From NCBI GenBank assembly GCA_022702545.1, contig JAHRBC010000003.1:7936001-8000000 (forward strand): a stretch of 64,000 nt of DNA, given 5' to 3'. Below are positions 20,596 to 32,100 of this stretch, piece by piece. The translations under genes were made by a program, and so were the position numbers. The notes beneath the pieces were generated by a model, which did not search any database, was not told the origin of the DNA, and saw nothing but the letters and a program-made list of their open reading frames with translations. The stretch's first letter is position 1, and each line of letters begins with the position of its first letter. The stretch comes from Phycomyces nitens. Taxonomy: Eukaryota > Mucoromycota > Mucoromycetes > Mucorales > Phycomycetaceae.

Positions 20596-21228
20596 TTACC
20601 CCCCTCCAGACTTGACTTTAGTTAAGCGCTTGCTTTGGCGTCTATTATCATAGTTCTTCTTGGCGATGGAGTTTGTTTTGTTTTGTGCACTGAGAATCTT
20701 GGTCTGGTCCTTTCTTGGACGTCCTCTTGGTCTTTTTACTACAAGCTCATTCGTGATATTCTGTTTGTCTCTGCGTACCCAATATTCTTGGATTGTTTGG
20801 AGATCTGTGAACTTATCCGGTGTGATCCAGGAATCTTCTTCTGGTCCGTATCCTTTCCATCTCACTAGAAACTCACGCTTGCCAGCGTTGCCTCTGTGAT
20901 TGATGATTGCCTGTACTTCAAACAGTTCGTCTTCAAGTATTGCCTCGTCCATCGATATCAATTTCAAATCCGATGGTGGGTAATCTCTAGGCAAGAGTGC
21001 TCCTGTCTCATCTTGTAATACATATGAGCCTCCTTTGGTTTGACGGATTACTGTGTATGGTCCTTGATATGCTGGAGCTAATTTGCTGCTTCTTGTAGGT
21101 AGTTTGATCATTACATAACTACCATTGTCAATTCTTGCAATTCGATGCGTGCTATCAAACTTTTCTTTTTGTATGGCCGTAATTCGATCGGTTCTGTCTT
21201 TAATGGCTGGAAACACAACTTCTGCCAT
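20596..21228 (-). pseudogene. Element B pol 3' part: integrase C-terminus and chromodomain
   Basis: Downstream part of element B pol, severed from 26524-28494 by element C. It begins mid-helix, around DHMAEVVFPAIKDR, matching DHMENIIFPAINER of element F. It contains PAYQGPYTVIRQTKGGSYVL and the chromodomain FLVRWKGYGPEEDSWITPDK, then an AT-hook-like basic tail (KRPRGRPRKD). The listed ATG is internal; it is not a natural start. It ends just before the polypurine tract and 3' LTR. Confidence 0.85.
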
Positions 21229-21247
21229 ATGATCGATACGTTTGATA

Positions 21248-21546
21248 TGTCAGGAACGGGACTAGGCAGGAAGAACAGACAAGAGAAGAGAAGAAGAAGT
21301 TCCTTTATTTAACGTGTTGTTCACTTGATCTTCTAGGGATCAAGCGCAATGGGTATTTATATGTTTTTCTAACTAGGTGTCTAAGAGATATAATTATAGT
21401 ATAGGTTGTACTAAGATATAATAAGAAGAGGAAACTGAGTTCCTAATGGTTCGTCTAGCTACACAGCGGAATGCGTTCTGATTGGTATTGTGTTTTAACA
21501 ATTGGAATTGGTTCGACTCAGTAACCAATGAGCTTGGTTCCTTACA
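21248..21546 (-). repeat. 3' LTR of element C
   Basis: 299 nt. It pairs with 26230-26528; the differences seen are A/G at 21311 and 21500 (approximate). Confidence 0.92.
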
Positions 21547-21849
21547 TCACCTCCTCCTCAAGGGGGGTCTTGGAGAGCTCGTCCTGGTCTCAAAGTCGTT
21601 GACTTTAGCTGGAGCATTTTGCAAATGATCAAGGGGTTCCCAGGTCCGTTCTTCTGGTCCATAACCTTTCCACTCGACCAAGTACTGGATCTTGTTACGG
21701 TGTAATCGTTTGGCCAAAATCTCTTGCACTTCATATTCTTGTTCGTTATCCACAATTACTGGCGGTGGTGGGGCTTGGTGTCTTGCAGATAGAGTATTCT
21801 TGGTTACGGGTTCTAGAAGGGACACATGGAATACATTGTGGATCTTCAT
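21547..21849 (-). pseudogene. Element C chromodomain segment of pol (frame-broken)
   Basis: Encodes MKIHNVFHVSLLEPV, the segment that normally follows the integrase GPY-type region in chromoviruses, and then a chromodomain (YEVQEILAKRL, YLVEWKGYGPEERTWEP). It lies one frame off the upstream pol ORF, whose stop overlaps this ATG. The break falls in a C-run, where relatives would have one more base, so this is the end of pol and not a separate gene. Confidence 0.8.
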
Positions 21850-24137
21850 GGTTGGGGGAGCTTTATACGGTATGCCACTGAGTTGATCTGTTCCATAACC
21901 TTGAATGGTCCAATTCGCTTGTAATCCAGTTTCTTGCTGGGGCGAGCTGTGCGAATGTTGGAACTGGATAACCAGACTTCAGAGCCAGGGAGCAGGACAG
22001 GAATGTCTTTTCGACGCTTGTTGGCATGTCTTGAGTATTCTTGTTGAGCTTGCTTCATATTGGCTTGGAGATCTTCGAATGTCTTCTTCATAGTCAGTAC
22101 TTTATCTTGAACCATTGGGATTGTGTCTTCTTTGATCTGACTAAGATCCAACCTTGGGTGGAAACCATAATTTGCGAGAAACGGAGAATACTTGGTGGCT
22201 GAGTGGGTTGAATTGTTGTACGCGAATTCTGCAATTGGCAAGAGTGTACTCCAATCATTCTGGGCATAGTTGGTATAGCATCTTAAATGCTGCTCTAGGA
22301 TCTGGTTCATTCGCTCTGTTTGGCCATCAGATTCTGGGTGGAAAGCACTGGACAATGAAGTAGAGGTCCCAAGGGTCTTGTGAAAGGATCGCCAGAATCG
22401 GGATACAAACTGAGGGCCACGATCAGATACAATATCCAGGGGTACACCATGTAATCGGACCACATTTGCTATGAACAAGTCTACGGATTCTGCAGCAGTG
22501 ATAGTCTTATTGCACGGGACAAAGTGAGCCATCTTCGATAGGCGGTCTACGATTACCATTATACTGTCAAAGGAACCAGATTCAGGGAGATCGGTGATAA
22601 AATCTATGGATACTGCTGTCCAAGGCTGTTGTGGTACGGAGAGTGGCACCAGATGTCCATGTTTTGGGTGCCGGGAGGTCTTGCTTCTTGAACATGTTTC
22701 ACAGGTAGCGATGTAGTCCTTGACATATTTGCGTAATCCAGGCCACCAATATGCTCTAGCCACCAGATCATGGGTTCGAGCAATACCAAAATGACCAGCG
22801 AGTAAAGCATCGTGGCGAGCTTTGAGAACTTGAAGTCGGCAATCACCCTCTGGCACATATATTCGCTTGTCTTTATATAATATTCCATTGCTTGAGGATA
22901 GACTTGGGTCTGAGTCGAGGTTCTGGATGAGTTCTTGGGTGGTGGTGTCTGATTTGGTAGCTTGTTGAATGCTTTGGACTAGGGATTTGACTTGACTGCG
23001 AGTGGTTAAAGCACCAATGATAAATTGGCTAGGCTTTAACAGTACTTGGTTCTGGACCTTGTATACTTCATCTCCTCCTTTAGGCTGGAATTCCGGGCGG
23101 CGGGACAGTGCATCAGGTTTCCCTTGCATGTGTCCAGGACGGTATACAATTTCAAAATCAAAATCAGCCAAAAAGAGGGACCAACGAACTTGACGGCGGT
23201 TAAGTCGGCGGGTAGTAGTGAAATACTCCAAGTTCTTGTGATCGGTATAGACAGTGACCTTGTGTTGAGCCCCGATCAAGTGATGGCGCCAGACTTCAAA
23301 AGCATCCATGATTGCCAGCATTTCCTTGTCATATATTTCATAATTGATTTCCGCAGGAAGCAGTTTACGGGAGAAGAATGCAATTGGATGCAACACATTG
23401 TCAGAGTCAACTTGGGAGAGGACGGCACCAACTGCAAAATCCGAGGCATCGGTTTCTAAGATAAATGGACGGGAGAAATCAGCATGGACCAGGATGGGCG
23501 CCGAGCAAAATTGCAACTTTAGGAATTCAAAGGAGTTCTGGGCTTCTGGAGACCAACTAAATGGTATCTTCTTTGACAGGAGCTTGGTCATTGGGAGCAC
23601 CACTTTGGAGAATCCTTTAATAAACCTTCGATAGTAGTTAGCAAATCCAAGGAAAACCTGTAGAGCATGGACAGAATCAGGTGTTTTCCAGTCTTGAATT
23701 GTTTTTACTTTGGCTGGATCCATGGATACCCCAGCTGCTGATATCTCATAGCCAAGGAATTCCACTTGTGGTTGGTCAAATGCGCATTTCTCGAGTTTTG
23801 CATACAGGCCATGGTCAAGAAGGCGCTGGAGGACTTTGCGGACATGGATATCATGATCGGTTTGGTTGGCAGAGAAGATGAGAATATCGTCAAGGTAAAC
23901 TACTACAAAGTCATCGAGCATGTCCCGGAATACATCATTCATCATGTGTTGGAATGTCGCAGGGGCATTGCACAGTCCAAAAGGCATGACAGTGTATTCA
24001 AAGTGACCATAACGAGTTCGGAATGCAGTTTTCCATTCATCACCAGGTTTAACTCGGACGAGGTTATAGGCTCCATGAAGGTCAATCTTTGAGAAGACCT
24101 TTGTGTTACCAAGACGGTCAAGTAACTCATTGATCAA
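21846..24137 (-). pseudogene. Element C RT-RNase H-integrase
   Basis: 763-codon frame. RT palm has [16 protein letters not shown] (about residue 78) and FLGFANYYRRFI. RNase H has ILETDASDFAVGAVL and VYTDHKNL. The integrase zinc domain is HDALLAGHFGIARTHDL...CETCSRSK. The core is SIDFITDLP, VSDRGPQF and HPESDGQTERMN (D, D, E). All key residues are present. The first codons belong to mid-RT: the N-terminal RT block lies in another frame at 24134-25165, so the start shown is not natural. Confidence 0.85.
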
Positions 24138-25165
24138 TGGGAGGGATACCGGTTTTTTACTGTTACTTTGTTAAGACCTTGGTAATCTGAACACAGGCGA
24201 AGAGATCCATCCTTTTTTTTCACAAATAGGATTGGGGCACCAGCAGGAGACTTTGAGTGGCGAATAAACCCCTTGGCTAGGTTTTTGTCTAAATACTCGC
24301 GTAATGCTTTGAGTTCAGGTTCGCCGAGATTGTATATTGGGCCCCAAGGAGGTTGGGCATCTTTTTGCAGTTGGATCTCGATATCATACTTGCGGTGTTC
24401 GGGTAGTATGTTGGCTTTTGCTTTACTGAAGACGGCTGACAGATCGCAGTATTTCGAAGGAATCTTAGAAATGGGGACGGAAGGGACTGGACTTGAAGAC
24501 ACGGAGACGGGGGACACGGAGACGGGAGACATGGGAACCGGAGACACAGAAACAGGAGACACAGAAATGGGAGACACCGAGACGGAAGACATGGGGGCAG
24601 GAGGAATGGGGGCGGGAGATACGGAAACTGTGGGTGATGGAGCTGGAGGAAGGGGTATAGAAGATAATCTTTTTAAGTAATTTGGTTTTTTGATTGATTG
24701 TACGGAGACTAGGGTTTGACAAGAGCTTGAAGAGTATGTTGGGCGGACAGGTGTAAATGAGACAGAGTGGCTTTTCCAGGATAAGATTACAGGGTCATGG
24801 CTAGCACACCAACTGGTTCCTAGTATGATAGGGTAGGTGGAGAATGGCAGGACATGGAAGGTGGCAGGTTCTGTGTGACCACCAACAGAGAACAATAGGG
24901 TGGTAGTTTCTTTAGTTATAGCTCCGCCTGCCAGTTCTCGACCATCAACTACATAAATTGGTAAAGGAAGGTTTTTATTCTTGATTGGGATTTGATATTG
25001 ATTTACCAAGTCAGCACTAATAAATGAGCTATGGGCACCAGAATCGACTAAGGCTTGAGTGTGTATTATTTTATCATTAAAGGAAATTGAAACAGGTAGG
25101 ACCAGATGGTCTTCAGAACGAGTAAGGGGTGGTGGATCCGGAGGGGAAAGAGGTATATCGTCCAT
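24134..25165 (-). pseudogene. Element C protease and RT N-terminus
   Basis: Pol frame beginning after gag in the -1 frame. It has [15 protein letters not shown] (aspartic protease, Asp-Ser-Gly) and a spacer of about 50 residues made of short Ser/Pro/Val repeats (VSPVSVSP type). The RT fingers follow ([35 protein letters not shown]). The frame is lost just after RYP in a C-run. The Ser/Pro spacer is a low-complexity linker between protease and RT. Confidence 0.82.
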
Positions 25166-25176
25166 AGTGTTACCCC

Positions 25177-26121
25177 TTACTGGTGCACTTGGACCTGGTC
25201 TTTTCCCTGTTCAGTTGTGGCATGGACAGACATAGGGGTGCTCTTGACAGGACATTGACGAGCCATGTGGCCAGGCTGGCCACAGTACAAGCACAGACCA
25301 AGGTTGCGACGACAATCTTTCTCTTCTGGTGTTAAAGGGCCCCTGGGAGCCATACGAGTGGCATCAATCTCCATTGGTGTTGGTCCGGTATATTGATGAG
25401 GGCGAGTGGCTGGGTTGATGGTTGGCTGATGGTGGTTTGCACAGAACATGTTGGCTGTGTTGTACGAGTTTCCATATGTACGATTGGTACGTGCACGTTC
25501 CAGGCGACGTTCCTGGATCCGGTTATCAATTCTCATACAGGCTTCAATGAGTTCGTTGAGAGTTCCGGGTCTTGGTGCTCGGGCCAATTCATCTTTGAGT
25601 TCCTCGTTTAGAGCACGATAGAAAGCAGCACAAAGGGCAGATTCGTTCCACGAAACGTTTGCGGCTACACGACGAAACTCTCCAGCCATCGTGGCTATTG
25701 TTTGTCGACCTTGACGCATGGTATCAAGTTTTCTTTCAGCATTTCCGACTGCATCAGCTTCTCCAAATGCCATGTTAAGTTCTTGAATAAAGCGTGTGTA
25801 ATCTTCCAAGACCTCATTATTGTTCTGACGGAGGAACGGGGCAAACCAGTCAAAAGCAGCATCTCTGAGAAAAGAAGATGCATACCCAATCTTTGCTCCA
25901 TGGCTAGCGTAACGCAGAGGTTGGCAGGTAAAGACAATCTGGAGTTGCAGTATGAACGTGCTGGTCAGGCGGGGGTCACCATGGAAGCAGGCTGGGTCGT
26001 TAACCTTGGGTTCCGGGCTTGATATCACTTGTTGTTGTTCCTTTGACTTCAGTTCAGCATTCTCCCTACGGAGGTTACTGATCTCATCAATAAGTTTTTG
26101 GAGTTCAATGTTATCGGGCAT
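25177..26121 (-). CDS. Element C Gag
   Basis: 315 residues from the ATG at 26121 (context CCCACCATGC); an open stretch upstream lacks an ATG. The N-terminus is a short coiled coil ([20 protein letters not shown]), then the retrotransposon gag capsid fold ([40 protein letters not shown]) and a CCHC knuckle, [15 protein letters not shown], near the C-terminus. Gag forms the particle and binds RNA. The end overlaps the -1 pol frame, so pol would need a ribosomal -1 shift. Confidence 0.88.
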   Translation of the reverse strand: MPDNIELQKLIDEISNLRRENAELKSKEQQQVISSPEPKVNDPACFHGDPRLTSTFILQLQIVFTCQPLRYASHGAKIGYASSFLRDAAFDWFAPFLRQNNNEVLEDYTRFIQELNMAFGEADAVGNAERKLDTMRQGRQTIATMAGEFRRVAANVSWNESALCAAFYRALNEELKDELARAPRPGTLNELIEACMRIDNRIQERRLERARTNRTYGNSYNTANMFCANHHQPTINPATRPHQYTGPTPMEIDATRMAPRGPLTPEEKDCRRNLGLCLYCGQPGHMARQCPVKSTPMSVHATTEQGKDQVQVHQ

Positions 26122-26229
26122 GGTGGGACAGGAGTAGAAAGACGCAGCAGAGTTTGAGGACAACACAGATTCGGAGTCTGAGTTGGGGTCGGGAGCAGAG
26201 TAAATTGTGAGAGAGAGAAGCGAACAAAC

Positions 26230-26528
26230 TGTCAGGAACGGGACTAGGCAGGAAGAACAGACAAGAGAAGAGAAGAAGAAGTTCCTTTATTTAACGTGTT
26301 GTTCGCTTGATCTTCTAGGGATCAAGCGCAATGGGTATTTATATGTTTTTCTAACTAGGTGTCTAAGAGATATAATTATAGTATAGGTTGTACTAAGATA
26401 TAATAAGAAGAGGAAACTGAGTTCCTAATGGTTCGTCTAGCTACACAGCGGAATGCGTTCTGATTGGTATTGTGTTTTAACGATTGGAATTGGTTCGACT
26501 CAGTAACCAATGAGCTTGGTTCCTTACA
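26230..26528 (-). repeat. 5' LTR of element C
   Basis: 299 nt, TGTAAGGAACC...GTTCCTGACA. It is followed on the minus strand by a 108-nt leader before the gag ATG. Confidence 0.92.
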
Positions 26529-28494
26529 TGATAAGTTCGTCATAGGTCATTGGTTTCGATGGTGTAGATTTGGGATCTCTATAGTCCTCAAAAGCGTTCA
26601 TTTGTCTAGCAAACATCAGTGAAAATGGAGCAGTATTTAACCTTTTTGACATCTTATTATTGATTGCCAATTGTACAGCTGGGAGATAATAGTCCCAATC
26701 TTTTCCAGTTCCTGCTACCATCTTTCTGATGACTTGCATAGATGTCTGTACCCATCTCTCTGCTAGGCCATTTGCTCTAGGGTGGTATGGTGTTACAAGT
26801 CTATGATCGACTCCTGTATTCTGTAGTAATTTCTTCATCAGTTCATTCTTGAACTCTGTGCCATTATCAGATTGTATGATTCGTGGAAACCCGAAATCAC
26901 CAAATATCTGTACTAGTGTTTTGACAATAGTGTCCGATTGTTTGTTCGGAATTGCTCTTAATAAGCAGAAGCGTGTGCAAACGTCTACCATTACAAATAG
27001 GTATACATTACTCTCTGTCGTAGGATGTAATGGGCCAGCTAGGTCGATTGCCCAGTGGTCTCCTGGTACATATGCATGGATAGGTCTTAGAGGATTATAG
27101 CCTTTCTTAGTGATATTATATTTCTGACAAGACGGACATTCCTTTACACATTCAAGTGCATCTTGGATCATATTTGCCCAATGTATACCGTTCTTGTGAT
27201 TCAATTCTACTATGTGTTCTGCACCAAAGTGTCCAAAGAGATGCGCTTTCATTAATATATCTTTGCGCTCTTCTTCTGGAGGTGTCATATAGTCTATGGT
27301 ATCACTCTTTGTCTTGACCGTAAATACTCTTTGGTCCTTTGGTTTAGATGTGTACTCAATTTGTTCAAACTTCGGATTCTGCTGAGCCTCTATTTTGTCT
27401 TGAGATGGCTTCAGTGCCTCATTACCCCCCTCCAGACTATTTTCCGGGGAGAATAGACGAGATAAATAATCCGGTAACTTGTTGCTGATGCCAGGTATGT
27501 GTACCACATCATAATTATAATCAAGTAATGTATCCATCCACTGGATCATCATGGGGTTCGCCACCTTTTGCGTGTGGATATATGTCAAAGCCTTGTGGTC
27601 AGTGTACAATGTGAATTTCTGTCCCCATAAGAATTTGTGGAATTTCTTAAGTGCGAATACCATGGCTAGTAGCTCACGTTTCGTCGTAGAATAATTACGT
27701 TCTGATTTTGATAAAGCTCTGGCCATAAATCCAATGTACTTCTTTTGGTCATTGATATTTTGATACAGAGTAGCACCAATTCCTAGATTGGAAGCATCAG
27801 TGGCAACAAAGAATGGTTGAGATAAGTCAGGAAAGTGCAATATGGGGTTTGTTTGCAAAATGGCTTTAAGCTGCTCGAAACTCCGTTGGTGATCATTATT
27901 CCAAATCTTGGATAAGCTACCAGCGTTTCTGAGAGCATCCAGTGGCGCAGTAATGTGGGCTGCCACTGGTATGTATTCACGGAAATAATTGATGACTCCT
28001 AGAAAGCTCTGGATGTCTTTTCCTGTCTTTGGTATAGGCCATTGCAGCACATTCGTGATCTTTCTTTGGTCAATTCGACTGCCTTGTGCGTCGACTGAGA
28101 ATCCCAGTAAGTAGACTGACTTCTGGGCAAAATGACATTTGTTGGGGTTCAAAATTAGATTGACCTCCGTCAATTTGTTGATAGCTTGACAAACATGATG
28201 GGTATGTTCCTCTAGATTCTTGGAGAAAATGACAATGTCATCCACAAACGTTTGTATAAAAGGCATGTCCTGAAATATCAAAGACATGACTCTTTGGAAC
28301 TTTGATGACAAGGGCTTGAGTCCAAAAGGACATCCCTGGAACATATACTGCAGATTATTGTGCGTAAATGTCGTTTTATGTTGATCCTCTTTGCGTATTT
28401 GGAAGCGATGGAAGGCGCTTTTTAAATCAAGTGTAGAAAATACACTTGCTCCTGCTAGAGTATCGAAGATCTCTCGGATTAATGGCAAAGGGTA
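26524..28494 (-). pseudogene. Element B RT-RNase H-integrase core
   Basis: Same frame as the upstream gag-protease ORF, resuming right after a TGA at 28495-28497. RT has FVDDIVIFSKNLEEH. RNase H has FFVATDASNLGIGATLY and LYTDHKAL. The integrase zinc region is HLFGHFGAEHIV...CPSCQKY. The core has AIDLAGPL, QSDNGTEF and YHPRANGLAERW, so the DDE residues are complete. It stops at the element C insertion (26529), after which the frame would continue at 21242. Confidence 0.85.
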
Positions 28495-30627
28495 TCAGTC
28501 ATCAGGAAGCAATTTATTAATGTGCCGAGGATCAAGGCATGGTCTCTTGCCCGTCTTGTTTCCTTGTGCATCTTTTTTGTCAGCCAGAGTCAGTGGACTG
28601 TTCCATGCTGAGTTTACTGTAGATTTCACAATAGTTCCTTCTTTCAGCCAATTATTAACGGCCTCGTCTATGATGGGTCTTAATGCATAGGGAATAGGAT
28701 ATTGTCTTTGGTACGTAGTCGCAGCTTCTGGTGTGTGCAATGCCACCACCGATTCAGGTACTGTACAAAACGAATCTTTTGGTATTGCTTCATTAGCCTT
28801 AATATATGGTGTGACTGCTGAGAAAAACTTTGCTCTTTCAGCCTCTGTGCCGTAGGGTGCATTGTTTGGCTCAAGATCATCTATTATGGGCTGTTCCTTT
28901 TTCATATTTTCTTTATAATCATTTGCATTCCAAGACGTGGCAACACCCGTAAAGGCTATTCCCATCTTTGGCATAATATCAAAACCAAGAATAAGATCAA
29001 CACCTTCGATATTCATATCGATAAGTTCAAATTCATGTGTAAAAGAGTGGCCATTAGCGTAACTAACTAGCAAAGGAGATGTCTTTCCTATACGTTGCAC
29101 GGATTGTGCTTTACTTGCAAATGTTATGTTTCCTTCGATTTTTGTAATAGGTAGACTTATGAGTTTATTATATAGTTCTACACTAATACACGAGACTTCG
29201 GCTCCGGAGTCCAGCAAGCCCATGAGCTGATGCTCATTCTGTAATAATACAGGGGTGTTTAGTGAGAATGGATTCAAATGATATTGTTCCTTATTTGTCT
29301 TACCTAGTGAGGTATACTCCAGTTCTTCGGACAGTTTGTCCACCATGCTGCCTCTTGATGTGCGTACAGCATGCACAGCCACATTGGGCTTGCGCTGTTT
29401 ATTCACAAAAGAGGTGTGGTATTCTGGGCATGTATGTCCTGGGCTCCATTGTTGGTGACAATGGTAGCATTCCTTGGCCTTGGCCTTTTCCGCACGACCG
29501 GAGATGATCCTACATCCCTCCGTGTTGTGGGTGGTATTCTTACCATGCTGAGTGCAGAAGAATCCTGCACTAGCTGGGGAACCCGAGGCTTTTCCAGAAC
29601 GATGTCTGCTCGACCCGAACTGGAAAGACTGACCATCTGTGCGTCGGCGGGAGCCAGTGTGGGTCTTCTCGGCCTCGGCTCTAACCCTCTTCATGGGGCG
29701 AGTCAGCGTGATCGCCAGATCCAGGACTTGTTGGACGGTCTGCGGCTTGTGGGAGTTGCGGGTCCACCAGGCAATGTGGGTGGTTTGATGGAAGTGTGGG
29801 GTGAGGGAAGCCAAGAACCGCAAGGCCACAATCATGTCTTGCTTCACGTTGCCCTCGTGGCAAGTCCTCTGGAAACGGTGTCCATACTCTTGGACGGACT
29901 CATCCTCTCTCATAGTCATGGTTAGCGCCTTGACCGACATTATCGCCTGCTGCTCCTCGGAGTCATAGTGCTGCTTGATCAGCACACGGGCCTCCTCCCA
30001 CTTGCAGTTCTTCAACGCCAATGTACTTTTGTACCAGGCGTCGTACTCATCCACCATGGCATTCGGGAGCCATTTCGACCAGGCAATGTCAATGTGCTCC
30101 TTGCCAGTTGCGAGCACATTCTCAAACGCGGACAGGTAGAGCTCCACGTGTTGGTACACCTTGGCATCCGGGTTGGGGACGGAGTGACCAGCCAGCTGGA
30201 ACAACGGAATGTCCCTCAAGTTGATGGCGGTCCCGTTGGTGTTGGTCGGGATAGGCTCTTGGGCGGCCGCAAGGAGTGTCCGGAATCTGGCCAACTGCTC
30301 GTTGGCATCGTCAACCTCCTTGCCAAGGGTCTTGGCAACCTCGTGGTCATCCTTGTCGGTGGCCTCATCCACGGCAAGCATGAGGTCCCAGGCCTTCTGC
30401 TCGTACTTGCTGATCAACCTTTCAGCTACGGCCCTGGTATTCTTGCGCCTTTCTTCTCCAGAGACGGCGCCTTGCTCAGTCACCTTGGGAGCATAGCGGG
30501 AGTCGGCTAAGCCGGAAACACACTTTTGCTCGGAAGTGGTGTCTACTTCCATGAGCTCACTTGTGCTCTCCTTGTGGGCAGGGGCCTCTTGCTGGGCAAT
30601 GGTAGGGGTCTCGTTGATGGAAGACAT
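28495..30627 (-). pseudogene. Element B Gag-protease-RT N-terminus (ends at in-frame TGA)
   Basis: 710 codons from the ATG at 30627. The gag has an acidic start, a capsid-type region (IDIAWSKWLPNAMVDEYDAW, MTMREDESVQEYGHRF) and a knuckle-like CYHCHQQWSPGHTC. The protease has LLDSGAEVSCISVEL and ILGFDIMPKMGI. RT fingers include TYQRQYPIPYALRP and WNSPLTLADKKD. The TGA at 28495-28497 sits in mid-RT, at the position of an Asn in element F. The gag part uses more GC-rich codons than its surroundings. Confidence 0.86.
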
Positions 30628-30673
30628 TTTTCGGATAGTATTTTTTATAGAAGCGAGGGTTCAAAGTAAAAAA

Positions 30674-31014
30674 TGTGATATTTGTAGTAGAAATTGGGAC
30701 GGTGGATACTTTGAGACTCTTTATTGTGGTTTAGAAAAAGTTAAAGTATATCCAGTTATTGATTTAAGAAGTATGTTAACTTAGTATTTATAATTATTCT
30801 TATAATTCTTATCAGCTTGGATATTCATTATCATAATAGCTGTGTTATCAGTTAATAGGTATTTTGGGACTTTGTCCCACAATAGATTGGGTATGGTATT
30901 TTCATATTTGGATAAGGATTTCTGGATGGTATAGTTTGTCTTGATTTTAGATAATCCAGCTATCTGGGTTTATATATCACTTTTCTCTGATATACCATTA
31001 TGCCAAATACAACA
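30674..31014 (-). repeat. 5' LTR of element B
   Basis: 341 nt; pairs with 20255-20595. The gag ATG follows 46 bp inside. Confidence 0.92.
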
Positions 31015-31352
31015 GTATGCTCAATATTTTCGACAAATACATGACCATGTATTTTCATGAATATATGATTCTCCCAATATTTCCAGGTCCATAAATACGG
31101 CACCAAAATAGAACCGTACTTTTAAATATTTCTTTTTGTTTTTCCAGATCAGATCAGTACACCGAAAGTGCTAACAGCCCTCACCTGCAGCACATTATTT
31201 CAAAAATCCACTACTAGATAGCACGTCAATGAGATAGCTGACAAGGTAGCTTGTCTCATAGTCGGAAAAAAAACCACCCTATGTTAAAACATCGCTTTAT
31301 AGTACAGTATTGCCACTTTTACATTATTGGAATTTCTTTATTTTTTGCAGTG

Positions 31353-31602
31353 CATGTACATGCGTACACGAATAAGGTTTGGCGGGAAAATGCGACAGGC
31401 TTACCGACCCTCTCAACTACCCAAGGCACCAATTTCCAATGACACGTGCTCTGTGACTTAGGCCAGGCTTTCCATGCCGGCCTTCCACCTTCCGACCACG
31501 CAGACCGGACCAAGCTCCTGGGCCCTTCGGCCGGACTGGCCGGACTGGTCGGACCAAGGCGAGATTTGGGGTTTTGCTGATCACCCCACCACAACCGTGT
31601 CA
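31353..31602 (-). mobile_element. GC-rich LTR fragment (I family) 10 bp upstream of tRNA-Tyr
   Basis: The minus strand starts TGACACGGTTGTGGTGGGG at 31602 and runs 250 nt to CATGTACATG, where P1 ends. It is the inverted counterpart of 59082-59331. It is GC-rich with CGGACTGGTCGG-type palindromes, unlike the AT-rich DNA around it. The termini match the G/H class (TGACACG start). The remainder of the LTR is not visible on the other side of P1. Confidence 0.6.
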
Positions 31603-31612
31603 AAAGAGTATC

Positions 31613-31695
31613 CCGGCTTTAGCTCAGTTGGTAGAGCGGAGGACTGTAATGAAATTGTAATCCTTAGGTCACTAGTTCGAATCTGGTAAGCCGGA
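31613..31695 (+). tRNA. tRNA-Tyr (GTA) with 10-nt intron
   Basis: Acceptor stem CCGGCTT (31613-31619) pairs with AAGCCGG (31688-31694), discriminator A31695. D arm GCTCAGTTGGTAGAGC; anticodon stem GAGGA/TCCTT; anticodon GTA at 31646-31648. A 10-nt intron (31650-31659) sits one base 3' of the anticodon, the usual eukaryotic place. T arm ACTAG-TTCGAAT-CTGGT. T-runs downstream (31701-31705 and 31713-31718) can end Pol III transcription. It is the only host gene between the two halves of the window. Confidence 0.92.
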
Positions 31696-31737
31696 TAAGT
31701 TTTTGGCATAAATTTTTTGTGTCATTTGTCATGCTTA

Positions 31738-32065
31738 TGTCGTGCCTGAATTAATGTCAGCCAATCAGGATGACAATTACACAGAGTTCTCTTTTGAGAA
31801 CGACGACCGAATTGATTCCCTTTTGCTCTCTGAAGACCTAGAAGACATTAGTTATAACAAAAGTAGATTAGAAACCGAAACAGACATTTATGATAGCTGA
31901 GTAGGTTTAGAAAAGATATAAAAGAGGACAATATTTCATTGAATAAAAGGTATCTATCTTCCTATCCTCTTTTTACTCTTTTATCCTCGTTTACGATTCC
32001 CAGTGGGTTTGACCAATATTGGCTGTGTTATAGCATTGGAAGAACAACCCAGATCCAAAACGACA
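31738..32065 (+). repeat. 5' LTR of element A
   Basis: 328 nt with TATA-like AGATATAAAAGAGG and AATAAAAGG signals about 20 bp apart. Its first half is the duplicate of the end of the pol coding sequence found in the 3' LTR. Confidence 0.94.
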
Positions 32066-32100
32066 ATTGGTAGCTGAAGCAAGATCCTTCCCCTGAATTA

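Larger units (their letters stand above)
21248..26528 (-). mobile_element. Ty3/gypsy chromovirus C, nested in element B
   Basis: The minus-strand element has 299-nt LTRs at 26230-26528 and 21248-21546 (TGTAAGGAACC...GTTCCTGACA) and a 5-bp duplication TGATA (21243-21247, 26529-26533). I see about two differences between the LTRs. Purine tract GAGGAGGAGGTGA lies before the 3' LTR. Gag and pol are in different frames (pol -1 to gag). Two further single-base frame breaks split pol. It is the youngest layer of the C-in-B-in-P1 nest. Confidence 0.93.
20255..31014 (-). mobile_element. Ty3/gypsy chromovirus B, interrupted by element C
   Basis: The minus-strand element has 341-nt LTRs at 30674-31014 (5') and 20255-20595 (3'), TGTTGTATTTGG...ATATCACA, and a 5-bp duplication GTATG (20250-20254, 31015-31019). 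A purine tract GGAGGGGGGTAA precedes the 3' LTR. Gag-pol runs 30627 to 20596, with element C inserted at 21248-26528 (TGATA duplication) inside the integrase C-terminal region and one in-frame TGA in RT. It sits inside the right arm of P1. Confidence 0.92.
14214..31352 (+). mobile_element. P1: CACTG-ended (CACTA/Plavaka-like) transposon, interrupted by element B
   Basis: Left end CACTGGAAAAACTCCC at 14214; right end ...TTTTTTGCAGTG at 31352. The interior matches P2 (43301-49675) throughout in opposite orientation, except for 20255-31014, which is LTR element B with its own 5-bp duplication; P2 lacks it. Removing B leaves about 6.4 kb, the size of P2. Gene order is transposase (+), accessory gene (-) and a candidate third gene (+). 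The flanking triplets TAT and CAT differ by one base, so a duplication is not proven here. Confidence 0.8.

Noticed and set aside
29371..30510. Long plus-strand ORFs opposite element B gag
   Set aside because: Antisense shadows of a GC-richer gag; no start context or domain.
31474..31689. 71-codon ORF across tRNA-Tyr
   Set aside because: It spans the LTR fragment and the tRNA gene; no protein features.
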